Assembly (NCBI RefSeq): GCF_034627025.1
Contig: NZ_CP141048.1
Span: 3,608,001 to 3,672,000, forward strand
DNA length: 64,000 nucleotides
Direction: 5' to 3'
From: Microvirga lotononidis
GTDB lineage: Bacteria; Pseudomonadota; Alphaproteobacteria; Rhizobiales; Beijerinckiaceae
Below the pieces are notes generated by a model that was given only the letters and a program-made list of their open reading frames with translations, had not been told where the DNA came from and did no database searches. Positions 37,697-45,649 of the stretch are shown here, in pieces (position 1 is the first letter of the stretch; each line of letters starts with the position of its first letter). The position numbers and the translations under genes were made by a program.

Positions 37697-37945
37697 ATGC
37701 CCGGCGCGGCTTCCATCATGCCTGCCTTCCACCCCCTCCCGGCTGTGTTGAGGGACGACGGCGGGCCGAAAATCCTCAAGGCTGCGGCGGGGCGCTCCAT
37801 CTTCCAGGAAGATCCCGACGCACCGATGCTCCCGCCCGCCGGTGCCTCGCGCGCCGATACGGTCTTCATGACCGTCGGCGCCATCCTGCTGCTGATTCTC
37901 GCGGGTTCGCTCCTCTGGACGCTGCTTCGCCAGCGGCGTCGGTGA
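37697..37945 (+). CDS. small protein with C-terminal membrane anchor
   Basis: An 82-residue open frame with GGAGAGG just before ATG 37697. The first 50 residues are soluble and Pro-rich (DEDAPMLPPAG-like acidic stretch), followed by one membrane helix (TVFMTVGAILLLILAGSLLWTLL) and a basic tail (RQRRR), as in tail-anchored proteins. It has no recognised family. It is convergent with the DHA2 exporter gene 10 bases away. A real gene is likely but unproven. Confidence 0.55.
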   Translation: MPGAASIMPAFHPLPAVLRDDGGPKILKAAAGRSIFQEDPDAPMLPPAGASRADTVFMTVGAILLLILAGSLLWTLLRQRRR

Positions 37946-37955
37946 GAGGCGCCGC

Positions 37956-39467
37956 TCAGTCGGCGACCACCGCCTCGGCGGCCTTGACCGCGCTGCCGCG
38001 CAGGGGGCGCTCCTCGAGGGCGAGAAGGAATGCCAGCGAAAGCCCGAACCCGACGACGGCCGCCATGAAGACGTAGCTGAATACATCGGCCAGGTTGATG
38101 CCGCTCTGGGCTGCGACCGCGCCCAGGGATTCGAAGCTCGTGGCTCCGCCGATGCCCGAGGCGCCGAGCACGATGGCCCCGAAGATGGCCACGATGAAGG
38201 CGCCGCCGAGCGAGCGGAAGAAATTGGCCGTGCCCGTCGCGGTTCCCATCTGATGGGGCGCGACCGCATTTTGGGTCGTCACCATGGTGACGGGAAGCAC
38301 CGTGCCGAGGCCCACGCTGATCACGGCCAGGATGATTTCCACGGTCACGATGGACAGGGACTGGCCGTACACGGCAAGCACGCCCGTGGTCGCCATGGCG
38401 ACGATGAGGCCCACGGTCGGAAGCCGCTTGTAGTGCTTCACCTTCGCCATGCTCCGGCCGGACATCGTCGCACCGACTACCGTTCCGGCCATGAGCGGGA
38501 TGAGGGCGAGGCCCGACAGGCTCGCCGAGAGACCCCGCACCGTTTCGAAATAGACCGGCAGGTAGATGGTGAGGCCGATATAGGTGCCCATGCCGAAACA
38601 GGCGGCGAGCACGGCCATGCGCACCACCGGGTTGTGCAGCACTCCGGGCGGGATCAGCGGTTCCGGCGCCAGGCGCATGCGGACGGCGAAGAGAACCCAG
38701 AGGAGCGCGGAGGCGGCGAAGAGCCCGAGGATCGGCAAGGACGCCCACGGATAGCGCAGCCCGCCCCAGCTCAGGGCGAGCAACAGCGCGACGGTCGCGG
38801 CCACGAGCAGAAGCGCGCCGAGCACGTCGAGCCGATGCGGACGCTCGAAGCGGGGAAGCTTCTTCAGGGAATGGAAGGCGATCGTCAGGGCCAGGAGGCC
38901 GAGCGGCACATTGATCCAGAAAATGACGGACCAGTGCAGATGCTGGGCGAAGAAGCCGCCCAGGACCGGACCGAGCAGACTCGACGTCATGAACACGCTG
39001 GCGAAGTAGACCTGATAGCGGCCGCGTTCGCGCGGCGCGACGATATCTGCGATGATGGTCTGAGCGAGCGCGATCAATCCGCCGCCGCCGATACCCTGCA
39101 GGCCACGCGCCAGGATGAGAACGATCATGTTCGGCGCGAGAGCGCACGCGATGGAGCCGATGATGAAGATCACGATGCCGATCAGCATGGTGACGCGTCG
39201 GCCGTAGGAATCGCTGAACTTGCCGTAGAGCGGGGTCACCGCCGTAGAGGTCAGGAGATAGACCGTCACGATCCAGGGCAGGTGCTCCAGGTCGCCGAGT
39301 TCGCGGCCGATGGTCGGGAGAGCCGTCGCGATGATGGTCTGGTCGAGAGCCGCCAGGAACATGGACAGCATGACGCCGAGAATGATCGTGCGGATTTCGG
39401 TGTGGCTCAGGGCAGGTGCCGGGTTGTCCCGCACGCTCTCGTTCGGTGATTGATCCATTGTGTCCAT
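37956..39467 (-). CDS. DHA2 family MFS exporter
   Basis: A 503-residue drug:H+ antiporter-2 type protein with 14 predicted helices. LAALDQTIIATALPTI (motif D1-like) is at the N-terminus, followed by YGKFSDSYGRRVTMLIGI (motif A) and LQGIGGGGLIALAQTII (motif B-like). The usual function is multidrug export; substrate unknown. ATG 39467 (MDTMDQS) is preceded by GGAA; the frame upstream is antisense to the next gene and is not coding. There is no adjacent membrane-fusion protein or regulator. Confidence 0.92.
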   Translation of the reverse strand: MDTMDQSPNESVRDNPAPALSHTEIRTIILGVMLSMFLAALDQTIIATALPTIGRELGDLEHLPWIVTVYLLTSTAVTPLYGKFSDSYGRRVTMLIGIVIFIIGSIACALAPNMIVLILARGLQGIGGGGLIALAQTIIADIVAPRERGRYQVYFASVFMTSSLLGPVLGGFFAQHLHWSVIFWINVPLGLLALTIAFHSLKKLPRFERPHRLDVLGALLLVAATVALLLALSWGGLRYPWASLPILGLFAASALLWVLFAVRMRLAPEPLIPPGVLHNPVVRMAVLAACFGMGTYIGLTIYLPVYFETVRGLSASLSGLALIPLMAGTVVGATMSGRSMAKVKHYKRLPTVGLIVAMATTGVLAVYGQSLSIVTVEIILAVISVGLGTVLPVTMVTTQNAVAPHQMGTATGTANFFRSLGGAFIVAIFGAIVLGASGIGGATSFESLGAVAAQSGINLADVFSYVFMAAVVGFGLSLAFLLALEERPLRGSAVKAAEAVVAD

Positions 39468-39719
39468 CGCGTTCCGGGAACCCCCATCTAGAGGAGAACG
39501 GGTCATTCTGTCCGGACTTCTGCTGCAAGTCAGATATGCTCTCAGATCAGGTTCGTTCCATAGTCGGGATTGATCGGCGGGTTCGTGCAAGGGCCCGCCT
39601 GTCCACTCACCTTCTCCGAGAAAGACGGCACGGGGGCTTGAGACTGAACCCAGCGGCTCCATCATCGTTCTGCCTGGAAGCTTTTTCATCGTTTTCGGCC
39701 GAAGCGGGGGCCGATCATC

Positions 39720-40799
39720 ATGACGCCACAGACGATTCTGATGCTCGGCCTCGCCTTGCGCGCTCTGATCCCTGCTGAGATGGGCGAGGCCGCGTCTCCG
39801 CCCGAGAAGGAAGCCAAGGCTCTCCAGGCACGCTACGAGCCGGCGAGCCGCGAGGTGACCAACTGGCGCCGCGAGGCCATGGGAGCCTTGGAGCCGAAGC
39901 CCGTCGTGGCCATGGTGGCCTTCTTCAGGGCCGAGCGCCCCTTCGTGACCCGCTGCGTGAAGCTCAACAATTACTGGTGCATCAAGAGCGCCCGCTGGAA
40001 CGGCGAACTCGCGACCGACGGCGAAGGCCATGTCGGCTTCGCCACGGCCGATCATGGCGCCGATGCCGCCGCCACCCTGCTGCGACGCTATTATCTCGAG
40101 TTCAACCGCAAGTCCGCGCTCGACATCGTCCGTCGCTGGGCGCCGGCCGAGTGCAACGTCGCGACCAGCCTCGGCGACATCGCGCTGCTGGCGGTGAGGG
40201 GCATCGGCGGGACCGTCCGGGCGCAATATCTCGCGTCGCGCCGCAAGAAGGGCGGTGCCGTGCGCTACACGGCGAAGGCCGGTCCCGGCGGGAAACCGGG
40301 GCGGGTTTCGGTGGTGATCCCGATAACGCCGAAGACCCCGCAATACCGGGTCCCGAGCATCGCCGAGGGCATGGGCGAGAAGCCCAAGCCCGCCCAGCCT
40401 CCTGTCGCCGTTGCACACCGCAAACCCGTGAAGGAGCCGGCGGTCACCGCCTCGGCCGCCCCCAAACTTGCTCCCAGGCCGGTCCCGAAGGTTCAGGTGG
40501 CGTCCGCCTGTCCGTCGGAGGATCAGCGCCACCGCAACTACGCGAGCCGGATGGTCGAGGGCCTTGGACTTGGGCCGACGGACGATCTGAAGCTGTTCGC
40601 CCAGGACGGGACGCCTCAGCCGAACCTGGTCCACGTGATGCTGGCCATGTCGTCTTTCGAGCTGGGGGCGCTTCGCGCCAGTCCCGATCTGGTCGAGGAG
40701 GCCGTCGAACGGGCCGCGGCCCGGTTGAAGGAAGGGGCAGGAACGGAGGAGAAGAAGGCGGACCTTTCGCAGGTGCCCCCGCAGAGCTTGGAGCGCTGA
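39720..40799 (+). CDS. secreted protein with P5/lysozyme-like domain
   Basis: A 359-residue protein with a short hydrophobic N-terminus (TILMLGLALRALIPAEMGEA). Residues about 60-140 (CVKLNNYWCIKSARWNGELATD..., FATADHGADAAATLLRRYY, DIVRRWAPAECN) follow the layout of the structural protein P5-like family found in phage muralytic modules (NP/N...W.G...G.F..F....GxRAxxxLLxxY...T..I..RWAP..EN). The C-terminal half is Lys/Pro/Ala-rich and ends with a helical segment. A peptidoglycan-related role is a guess from this resemblance; no phage genes are near. It is divergent from the DHA2 gene and followed by ycjX. Confidence 0.7.
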   Translation: MTPQTILMLGLALRALIPAEMGEAASPPEKEAKALQARYEPASREVTNWRREAMGALEPKPVVAMVAFFRAERPFVTRCVKLNNYWCIKSARWNGELATDGEGHVGFATADHGADAAATLLRRYYLEFNRKSALDIVRRWAPAECNVATSLGDIALLAVRGIGGTVRAQYLASRRKKGGAVRYTAKAGPGGKPGRVSVVIPITPKTPQYRVPSIAEGMGEKPKPAQPPVAVAHRKPVKEPAVTASAAPKLAPRPVPKVQVASACPSEDQRHRNYASRMVEGLGLGPTDDLKLFAQDGTPQPNLVHVMLAMSSFELGALRASPDLVEEAVERAAARLKEGAGTEEKKADLSQVPPQSLER

Positions 40800-40868
40800 C
40801 GCTGCCTTGCAGGTTAGGACTTCAGGCCCCACCTACGAGCTTGGCTTGAGAGAATTGGGTTCATCTTC

Positions 40869-42317
40869 GTGTCTGTCATTACCGATCTCGCCTCCCGCGC
40901 CGGATCCGCGGCGCAATCGCTCTGGGAGGTCTCCGGGCAGCTGATCCAGCCCTCTCTCCGCCTCGGCGTGACAGGCCTCGCCCGCTCAGGCAAAACCGTC
41001 TTCACCACCGCCCTCGTGCATCATCTCACGCGCGGCACGAACCTGCCCGCCTTCCGCGCCTCGGCCGAGGGCCGTATCCGGCGGGCCCATCTGACGCACC
41101 AGCCGGACGATGTGGTGCCGCGCTTCCCCTATGAAGAGCATATGGCGGCGCTGACGGAGAGCCGCCGCTGGCCGCAATCCACCAACCGCATCAGCGAGTT
41201 GCGGGTGGATGTGGAGTACGAACGCAAATCTGGCTGGCGCACGGGTCCGGCCTCGCTCGCCCTCGACATCGTGGATTACCCCGGCGAATGGCTGCTCGAC
41301 CTCGCGCTTCTCGAAGCCGGCTATGCCGAATGGTCCCGGCAGACCGTCGAGGCGAGCCGCAAGCGCGACCGGGCCGCGGCGGCGGGGCGCTGGCACGAAA
41401 CGCTGAAAACCCTCGATCCCACAGGCTCTTCCGACGAGATGCTCGCGTCACGGGCGAGCGAAGCGTTCAAGGATTATCTCACGGTCCTGCGGGCGAATTC
41501 GGAGGCCGTCGCCACCACGCCGCCGGGCCGGTTCCTCATGCCGGGCGATCTGGCGGGCTCGCCTGCGCTCACCTTCGCGCCGCTCGATCTGGCCCAGGGG
41601 CAGCCGATCGCCCCGGGCAGCTTCGCGGCCCTCATGGAGCGGCGTTTCGAGGCCTACAAGACTCATGTGGTCCGGCCGTTCTTCCGCGATCATTTCCAGC
41701 GCATCGATCGCCAGATCGTGCTCGTCGACGTGCTGGCGGCCATCGATGCCGGGCCGGTGGCCCTCGCCGAGCTGGAGGAGGCGCTCGACCAGGTGCTGAT
41801 GGCCTTCCGGATCGGACGCAACACGCTCCTGTCCCGCCTGTTCTCGCCGCGGGCCGACCGGGTTCTCTTCGCCGCCACGAAGGCCGATCACATCCACCAC
41901 ACGGACCACGACAGGCTCGACGCGATCCTCCGCCTTCTCGTGAACCGCGCCTCGCGCCGGACCGAGGCCGCCGGCGCCCGGGTCGGGACCGTGGCGCTCG
42001 CTTCCGTGCGCGCCACGCGCGAGACGACGATCCGCGAAGGCCGCGAGACCCTGCGTGCCGTCGCGGGCGTTCCCGAGGCCGGCGAGCGGGTCGGGGACGA
42101 GATCTTCGACGGCGAGGCTGAGGCCGCGATCTTTCCGGGCGAGTTGCCGGAGACGCCGGAGGCCGTTTTCCAGGGCGCCATCCCGCCGGGCTCCTTCCGG
42201 TTCCCGCGTTTCCGCCCGCCGAAGCTGCCGGTCGATGCGGCGGGCCGCATGGCCAAGATGCCCCATATCCGCCTCGACCGCGCCCTTGAATTCCTGCTGG
42301 GGGATCGTTTCGCATGA
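40869..42317 (+). CDS. YcjX family P-loop GTPase-like protein
   Basis: A 482-residue YcjX protein. The P-loop GLARSGKT (residues 36-43) is followed by VFTTALVHHLTRG and by the family-specific blocks RFPYEEHMAAL, ALDIVDYPGEWLLDLALL and VLFAATKADHIHHTDHDRL. In E. coli ycjX sits in the phage-shock region with ycjF; no psp genes are here. The start is GTG at 40869. The stop overlaps the next gene (ATGA), so translation with ycjF is coupled. Confidence 0.92.
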   Translation: MSVITDLASRAGSAAQSLWEVSGQLIQPSLRLGVTGLARSGKTVFTTALVHHLTRGTNLPAFRASAEGRIRRAHLTHQPDDVVPRFPYEEHMAALTESRRWPQSTNRISELRVDVEYERKSGWRTGPASLALDIVDYPGEWLLDLALLEAGYAEWSRQTVEASRKRDRAAAAGRWHETLKTLDPTGSSDEMLASRASEAFKDYLTVLRANSEAVATTPPGRFLMPGDLAGSPALTFAPLDLAQGQPIAPGSFAALMERRFEAYKTHVVRPFFRDHFQRIDRQIVLVDVLAAIDAGPVALAELEEALDQVLMAFRIGRNTLLSRLFSPRADRVLFAATKADHIHHTDHDRLDAILRLLVNRASRRTEAAGARVGTVALASVRATRETTIREGRETLRAVAGVPEAGERVGDEIFDGEAEAAIFPGELPETPEAVFQGAIPPGSFRFPRFRPPKLPVDAAGRMAKMPHIRLDRALEFLLGDRFA

Positions 42318-43300
42318 GCCGCCAACCTCGCGCCTATCGCCTCGACGATCCGAACGTCACGGCCGGCGCCGTCCAGGTGACGGAGGAGCCCTTCGACGCC
42401 ATCGAGGCCGCCGACGGCATCGTGGTGCCCATGGGCGAGAAGCGCCGTGCGCCCTGGGTCGGCATCCTCCTCTCCGCTCTGTCGGGCCTCCTCGTGCTGG
42501 GGCTCGGGCTCGCGGTGGAGAAGCTGATCGTCGATCTCTACGCCGTCGCGCCCTGGCTCGGCTGGGTGGCGATGGCGCTCGCAATCCTGGCCGTTCTCGC
42601 CTTCCTTGCCATCATCGGCCGCGAGGTGGCGGGCATCTGGCGCGAACAGAAGATCGAGAGCCTGCGCGAGGCGGCCATCGATGCCCTTGCGGTGAAGGAT
42701 CACAAGGCCGCGAAGGGGATCGTGTCCGACCTCCTGAGCCTCTACGGCGGCCGTGCCTCGGCGGCCCAGGGGAGCGCTCGCCTGCGCGGCCTGACCGACG
42801 AGATCATCGATGCGGACGACCGCCTCGCCATCGCGGAGCGGGAGCTTCTCGCCCCCCTCGACGCCCAGGCCAAACGGGCCATCGCGGGCGCTGCGAAACA
42901 GGTCTCCCTCGTGACGGCGGTGAGCCCCCGAGCCATCGTCGACGTCGCCTTCGTGATCTTCGCCGCCGTGCGGTTGCTGCGGACCCTCTCGCGCATCTAC
43001 GGCGGGCGGCCCGGCCTGTTCGGCTTCCTGCGGCTGGCCAAGGCCGCCTTCAACCACCTTGCGGTGACGGGGGGCATGGCCGTCGGCGACAGCCTCATGC
43101 AGCAGGTTCTGGGACTGGGCCTTGCCGCACGGATCTCGGCCAAGCTCGGGGAGGGGGTTCTGAATGGGCTGATGACCGCCCGGTTCGGCCTTGCGGCTCT
43201 TTCCGTCTGCCGTCCGCTGCCCTTCATCCGCGAGGAGACGCCCAAGATTGGCGACGTGGCCGGCGAATTGATCAGCAGGGCCGAGGCGGCCGCCTCCTAG
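42314..43300 (+). CDS. YcjF family membrane protein (TIGR01620)
   Basis: A 328-residue protein of the YcjF/DUF697 family, with two adjacent membrane helices (GILLSALSGLLVLGLGLAV and LGWVAMALAILAVLAFLAII) and a long C-terminal cytoplasmic/helical part including the DUF697 block TGGMAVGDSLMQQVLGLGLAA. It usually functions with YcjX. The start overlaps ycjX by 4 bases. The TAG stop coincides with repeat copy c. Function is unknown. Confidence 0.9.
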   Translation: MSRQPRAYRLDDPNVTAGAVQVTEEPFDAIEAADGIVVPMGEKRRAPWVGILLSALSGLLVLGLGLAVEKLIVDLYAVAPWLGWVAMALAILAVLAFLAIIGREVAGIWREQKIESLREAAIDALAVKDHKAAKGIVSDLLSLYGGRASAAQGSARLRGLTDEIIDADDRLAIAERELLAPLDAQAKRAIAGAAKQVSLVTAVSPRAIVDVAFVIFAAVRLLRTLSRIYGGRPGLFGFLRLAKAAFNHLAVTGGMAVGDSLMQQVLGLGLAARISAKLGEGVLNGLMTARFGLAALSVCRPLPFIREETPKIGDVAGELISRAEAAAS

Positions 43301-43345
43301 CGCATCGTTGGACGCGGAAAACCGGATCCACTTTTCGCTGACGCG
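43297..43345. repeat. GCATCGG-type repeat, copy c
   Basis: CTAGCGCATCGTTGGACGCG, then AAAACCGGATCCACTTTTCG, aligns with the second half of copy a in reverse order. The CTAG end provides the TAG stop of ycjF (43298-43300). Confidence 0.65.
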
Positions 43346-43502
43346 GCCCTCTGGGTCCGCACGAGGCCCTAGCGGCTCGCCGGACCCTACTTTAGGGGTG
43401 CGGCAAATCGTTCTGGTCCGTCTTTCCAAGGCGCAAAAGAGGTGCCCGGGCCTGTTAGACAAATCGATGACACTTAATCTCGTTGTCCCCGATCCTGCTT
43501 GC

Positions 43503-43508
43503 CTATAT
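43503..43508 (+). promoter_or_regulatory. possible -10 element for dksA
   Basis: CTATAT is the alphaproteobacterial -10 consensus. A weak -35 (GTTGTC at 43482-43487) lies 15 bases upstream. The putative start is about 30 bases before the dksA ATG, but the spacing is short, so this is tentative. Confidence 0.3.
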
Positions 43509-43545
43509 AGGGGCGCCACGGTTCATCGGGGAAGAACGGCTGAAC

Positions 43546-43965
43546 ATGACAGACATCGTGATTGATGAGGGTTACCGTCCGACAGAAGACGAGCCCTTCA
43601 TGAATGAACGGCAAAGGGAGTATTTCAGGCGCAAGCTGATCCGTTGGAAGCACGACATCCTCAAAGAGGCTCAGGAAACTCTCGCCACCTTGCAGAGCGA
43701 GAACGAGAATCATCCTGACCTCGCGGATCGCGCCTCCTCGGAAACGGATCGCGCCATCGAGCTTCGTGCCCGCGACCGCCAGCGCAAGCTCATTGCCAAG
43801 ATCGATGCCGCGCTCGCGCGGATCGAGGACGGCTCTTACGGCTATTGCGAGGAGACCGGGGATCCGATCTCCCTCAAGCGCCTCGAAGCGCGTCCCATCG
43901 CAACGCTTTCGCTCGAGGCCCAGGAACGCCACGAGCGAAACGAGCGCGTCTACCGGGACGACTGA
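43546..43965 (+). CDS. dksA: RNA polymerase-binding protein DksA, one-cysteine form
   Basis: A 139-residue DksA/TraR-family factor, which binds the secondary channel of RNA polymerase and acts with ppGpp in starvation control. The coiled-coil has the tip motif with conserved acids (DLADRASSETDRAIELRARDRQ), and the C-terminus reads YGYCEETGDPISLKRLEARPIATLSLEAQERHE. Only one zinc-site cysteine (Cys101) remains, as in other alphaproteobacterial DksA, so no classical Zn finger can form. ATG 43546 was chosen because the open frame upstream is not conserved; GGGGAAGAA is 9-12 bases upstream. An intrinsic terminator follows. Confidence 0.95.
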   Translation: MTDIVIDEGYRPTEDEPFMNERQREYFRRKLIRWKHDILKEAQETLATLQSENENHPDLADRASSETDRAIELRARDRQRKLIAKIDAALARIEDGSYGYCEETGDPISLKRLEARPIATLSLEAQERHERNERVYRDD

Positions 43966-43985
43966 GACCTTCCATCGCCAAATTG

Positions 43986-44014
43986 AAAGGGCTCCGCTTG
44001 CGGAGCCCTTTTTT
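43986..44014 (+). terminator. intrinsic terminator after dksA
   Basis: An 11-base perfect stem (AAAGGGCTCCG at 43986-43996 with CGGAGCCCTTT at 44001-44011) has a CTTG loop and six T at the end. It also lies just outside the convergent FliO-like gene. Confidence 0.9.
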
Positions 44015-44034
44015 CTTTGACGCTTCAGGATGCT

Positions 44035-45261
44035 TCAGCCCTTCTTGGTCGGGTCCAGCGGACGTCCGAGAAGGCGCGCGAATTCCGCTTCGATATCCTC
44101 GACGGAGAACGGATCCGTCGGCTTCTGCTGCGCGGCGGGTGTCTCTTTCGCCTGAGGCGGAAGCGGGGCCGTCACGGGCGGGGGAGGCGATGCGGGGCGG
44201 ATCGGCTCCGGAGCCGGAGCGGGCTTGGCCGGCGGAGCGGCCTCCCGTTCCTCTTCGGCGAGTTCTTCGTCCTGATCCTCAACCGCGGCAGCGGCCGGTT
44301 CTCCATGCGCCCGGGCGGGCTCCAGGATCTCCTCTTCCTCCTCGACGAGCTCAGCGGGTTCTGCCGGAGGCGTCATCGGGGGAGGCGAAACGGGGCTTGC
44401 CGGGCGCTTCAGGGCTTCCTCGAGCTGTTTGGCCATGTCCGACAAGAGGCCGGCTTCCGAGGCGGGACGCGGCGCGGCGGCTTGCGGCTCGACCGGTGCC
44501 GGCTCGGGCGGGCGGACCGGCTCGGGTTCCACCGGAGGCGGCGGCACCGGTGTCGCTCGGGACTGGAACGGTGGAGGCGTAAAGGCCGGGCGCGGTTCGG
44601 GACGCTCCACGACCGGGGCCGGAGCCGCGGGAGGCGGATTCTGGAAAGAGGGCGTCCGCGCTTCGGCGCGCAGGCCGTGGATGGCCGGGGCGGCCGAGAC
44701 GGCAACGGCGTCGGGCTTCAACACGGGCTCGGGGCGGGCCGGGATCGGAGCGCTCACCGTGGCGACGGGTGAGAGTTCCTCATCGATGTCGGATTCATCC
44801 GAAGGGCGCCGCACGAAGGACCCGAGCTGGGCCGCGAGCTGGCTCTCGATGGATGGGCGACCGGCGGGTTCGACCTGCGGAGCGCGGGGCGCCTGATCCA
44901 GGGTCGGTTCGAAGCGCTCCATGCCCGTATCGTTGGACGCGGCGGGAATGCGAGCGCCTGCAACCCGGACGATGTTGGTCTCGATAACCACGTCGTTCGG
45001 GCCGCCGATGAGAAGGAGGTGCTCGACGTTGTCGCGGCGCAGCAGGAGGAGCTGCCGCTGCCGGTCGAGGTCGTACACGTCGACGATGCCCAGCCGCGGC
45101 TGGCGGCTGCCGCGACCACGATCGCTGTTAGGCATCATCAGGCGCGCGCCAGTCAGCTTGCGGAAGACTACACCGAAGAGCACGAGAAGGATCAGAATGA
45201 TCGCGAATGCAATCGCGAATTGGACTGCCCGTGACGCTTCGATACCGAAAAGAGATGACAC
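44035..45261 (-). CDS. FliO-like membrane protein with long Pro-rich tail
   Basis: A 408-residue protein: one membrane helix (VQFAIAFAIILILLVLFGVVF, residues 13-33), then a short FliO-like domain (RLGIVDVYDLDRQRQLLLLRRDNVEHLLLIGGPNDVVIETNI), then about 300 residues rich in Pro, Ala and Glu ending in SVEDIEAEFARLLGRPLDPTKKG. FliO stabilises the flagellar export gate, but no flagellar gene is within the window, so the role may differ; an inner-membrane scaffold is possible. The long low-complexity region is likely disordered. It is divergent from cckA, with the CtrA box between. Confidence 0.8.
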   Translation of the reverse strand: MSSLFGIEASRAVQFAIAFAIILILLVLFGVVFRKLTGARLMMPNSDRGRGSRQPRLGIVDVYDLDRQRQLLLLRRDNVEHLLLIGGPNDVVIETNIVRVAGARIPAASNDTGMERFEPTLDQAPRAPQVEPAGRPSIESQLAAQLGSFVRRPSDESDIDEELSPVATVSAPIPARPEPVLKPDAVAVSAAPAIHGLRAEARTPSFQNPPPAAPAPVVERPEPRPAFTPPPFQSRATPVPPPPVEPEPVRPPEPAPVEPQAAAPRPASEAGLLSDMAKQLEEALKRPASPVSPPPMTPPAEPAELVEEEEEILEPARAHGEPAAAAVEDQDEELAEEEREAAPPAKPAPAPEPIRPASPPPPVTAPLPPQAKETPAAQQKPTDPFSVEDIEAEFARLLGRPLDPTKKG

Positions 45262-45649
45262 GTTGTACTCTCAAGTGTTTGCAGGCCTCTGCAGGCCCGT
45301 TCTGCGTTGGTTGTACCACATTGACCGCCAAAGCCAGCGACAAGGTTAACAGATGGTTAACGAATGCTGGCTTCTGCACGCGTCATGTGGATGAGGATCG
45401 GTCCTCGACGATGGGACCAAAATGGGTCTGATCCCCTTTTCATCAAGGAAAATAGGGATTTCCTATGGCGAAATCGTAGTGTGATCCAAGTTCGGGGGGC
45501 GTCGGGACCTTGCATCGGCTCATGGAGCCGCCTTAGAGGTCGATCAATAATTGACGCGTAACATGACCGACGAAGATCGAGCAGGCGGTTGCAACGTTGC
45601 ATCCTGTGCCCCAAGGCACATCCGCCTCCGTTGAGGAAGTTGACACTCC
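45262..45649. other. 388-base divergent intergenic region before cckA
   Basis: The gap separates the FliO-like gene (minus) from cckA (plus). Apart from the CtrA box at 45346-45361 I see no gene; the sequence is relatively AT-rich (CTTTTCATCAAGGAAAATAG near 45435), consistent with a promoter region. Confidence 0.4.
45346..45361. promoter_or_regulatory. exact CtrA box upstream of cckA
   Basis: TTAA (45346-45349), seven bases, TTAAC (45357-45361) matches the complete CtrA consensus. It lies 289 bases before cckA and 85 bases before the divergent FliO-like gene. In Caulobacter CckA controls CtrA phosphorylation, so feedback is plausible. Confidence 0.65.
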
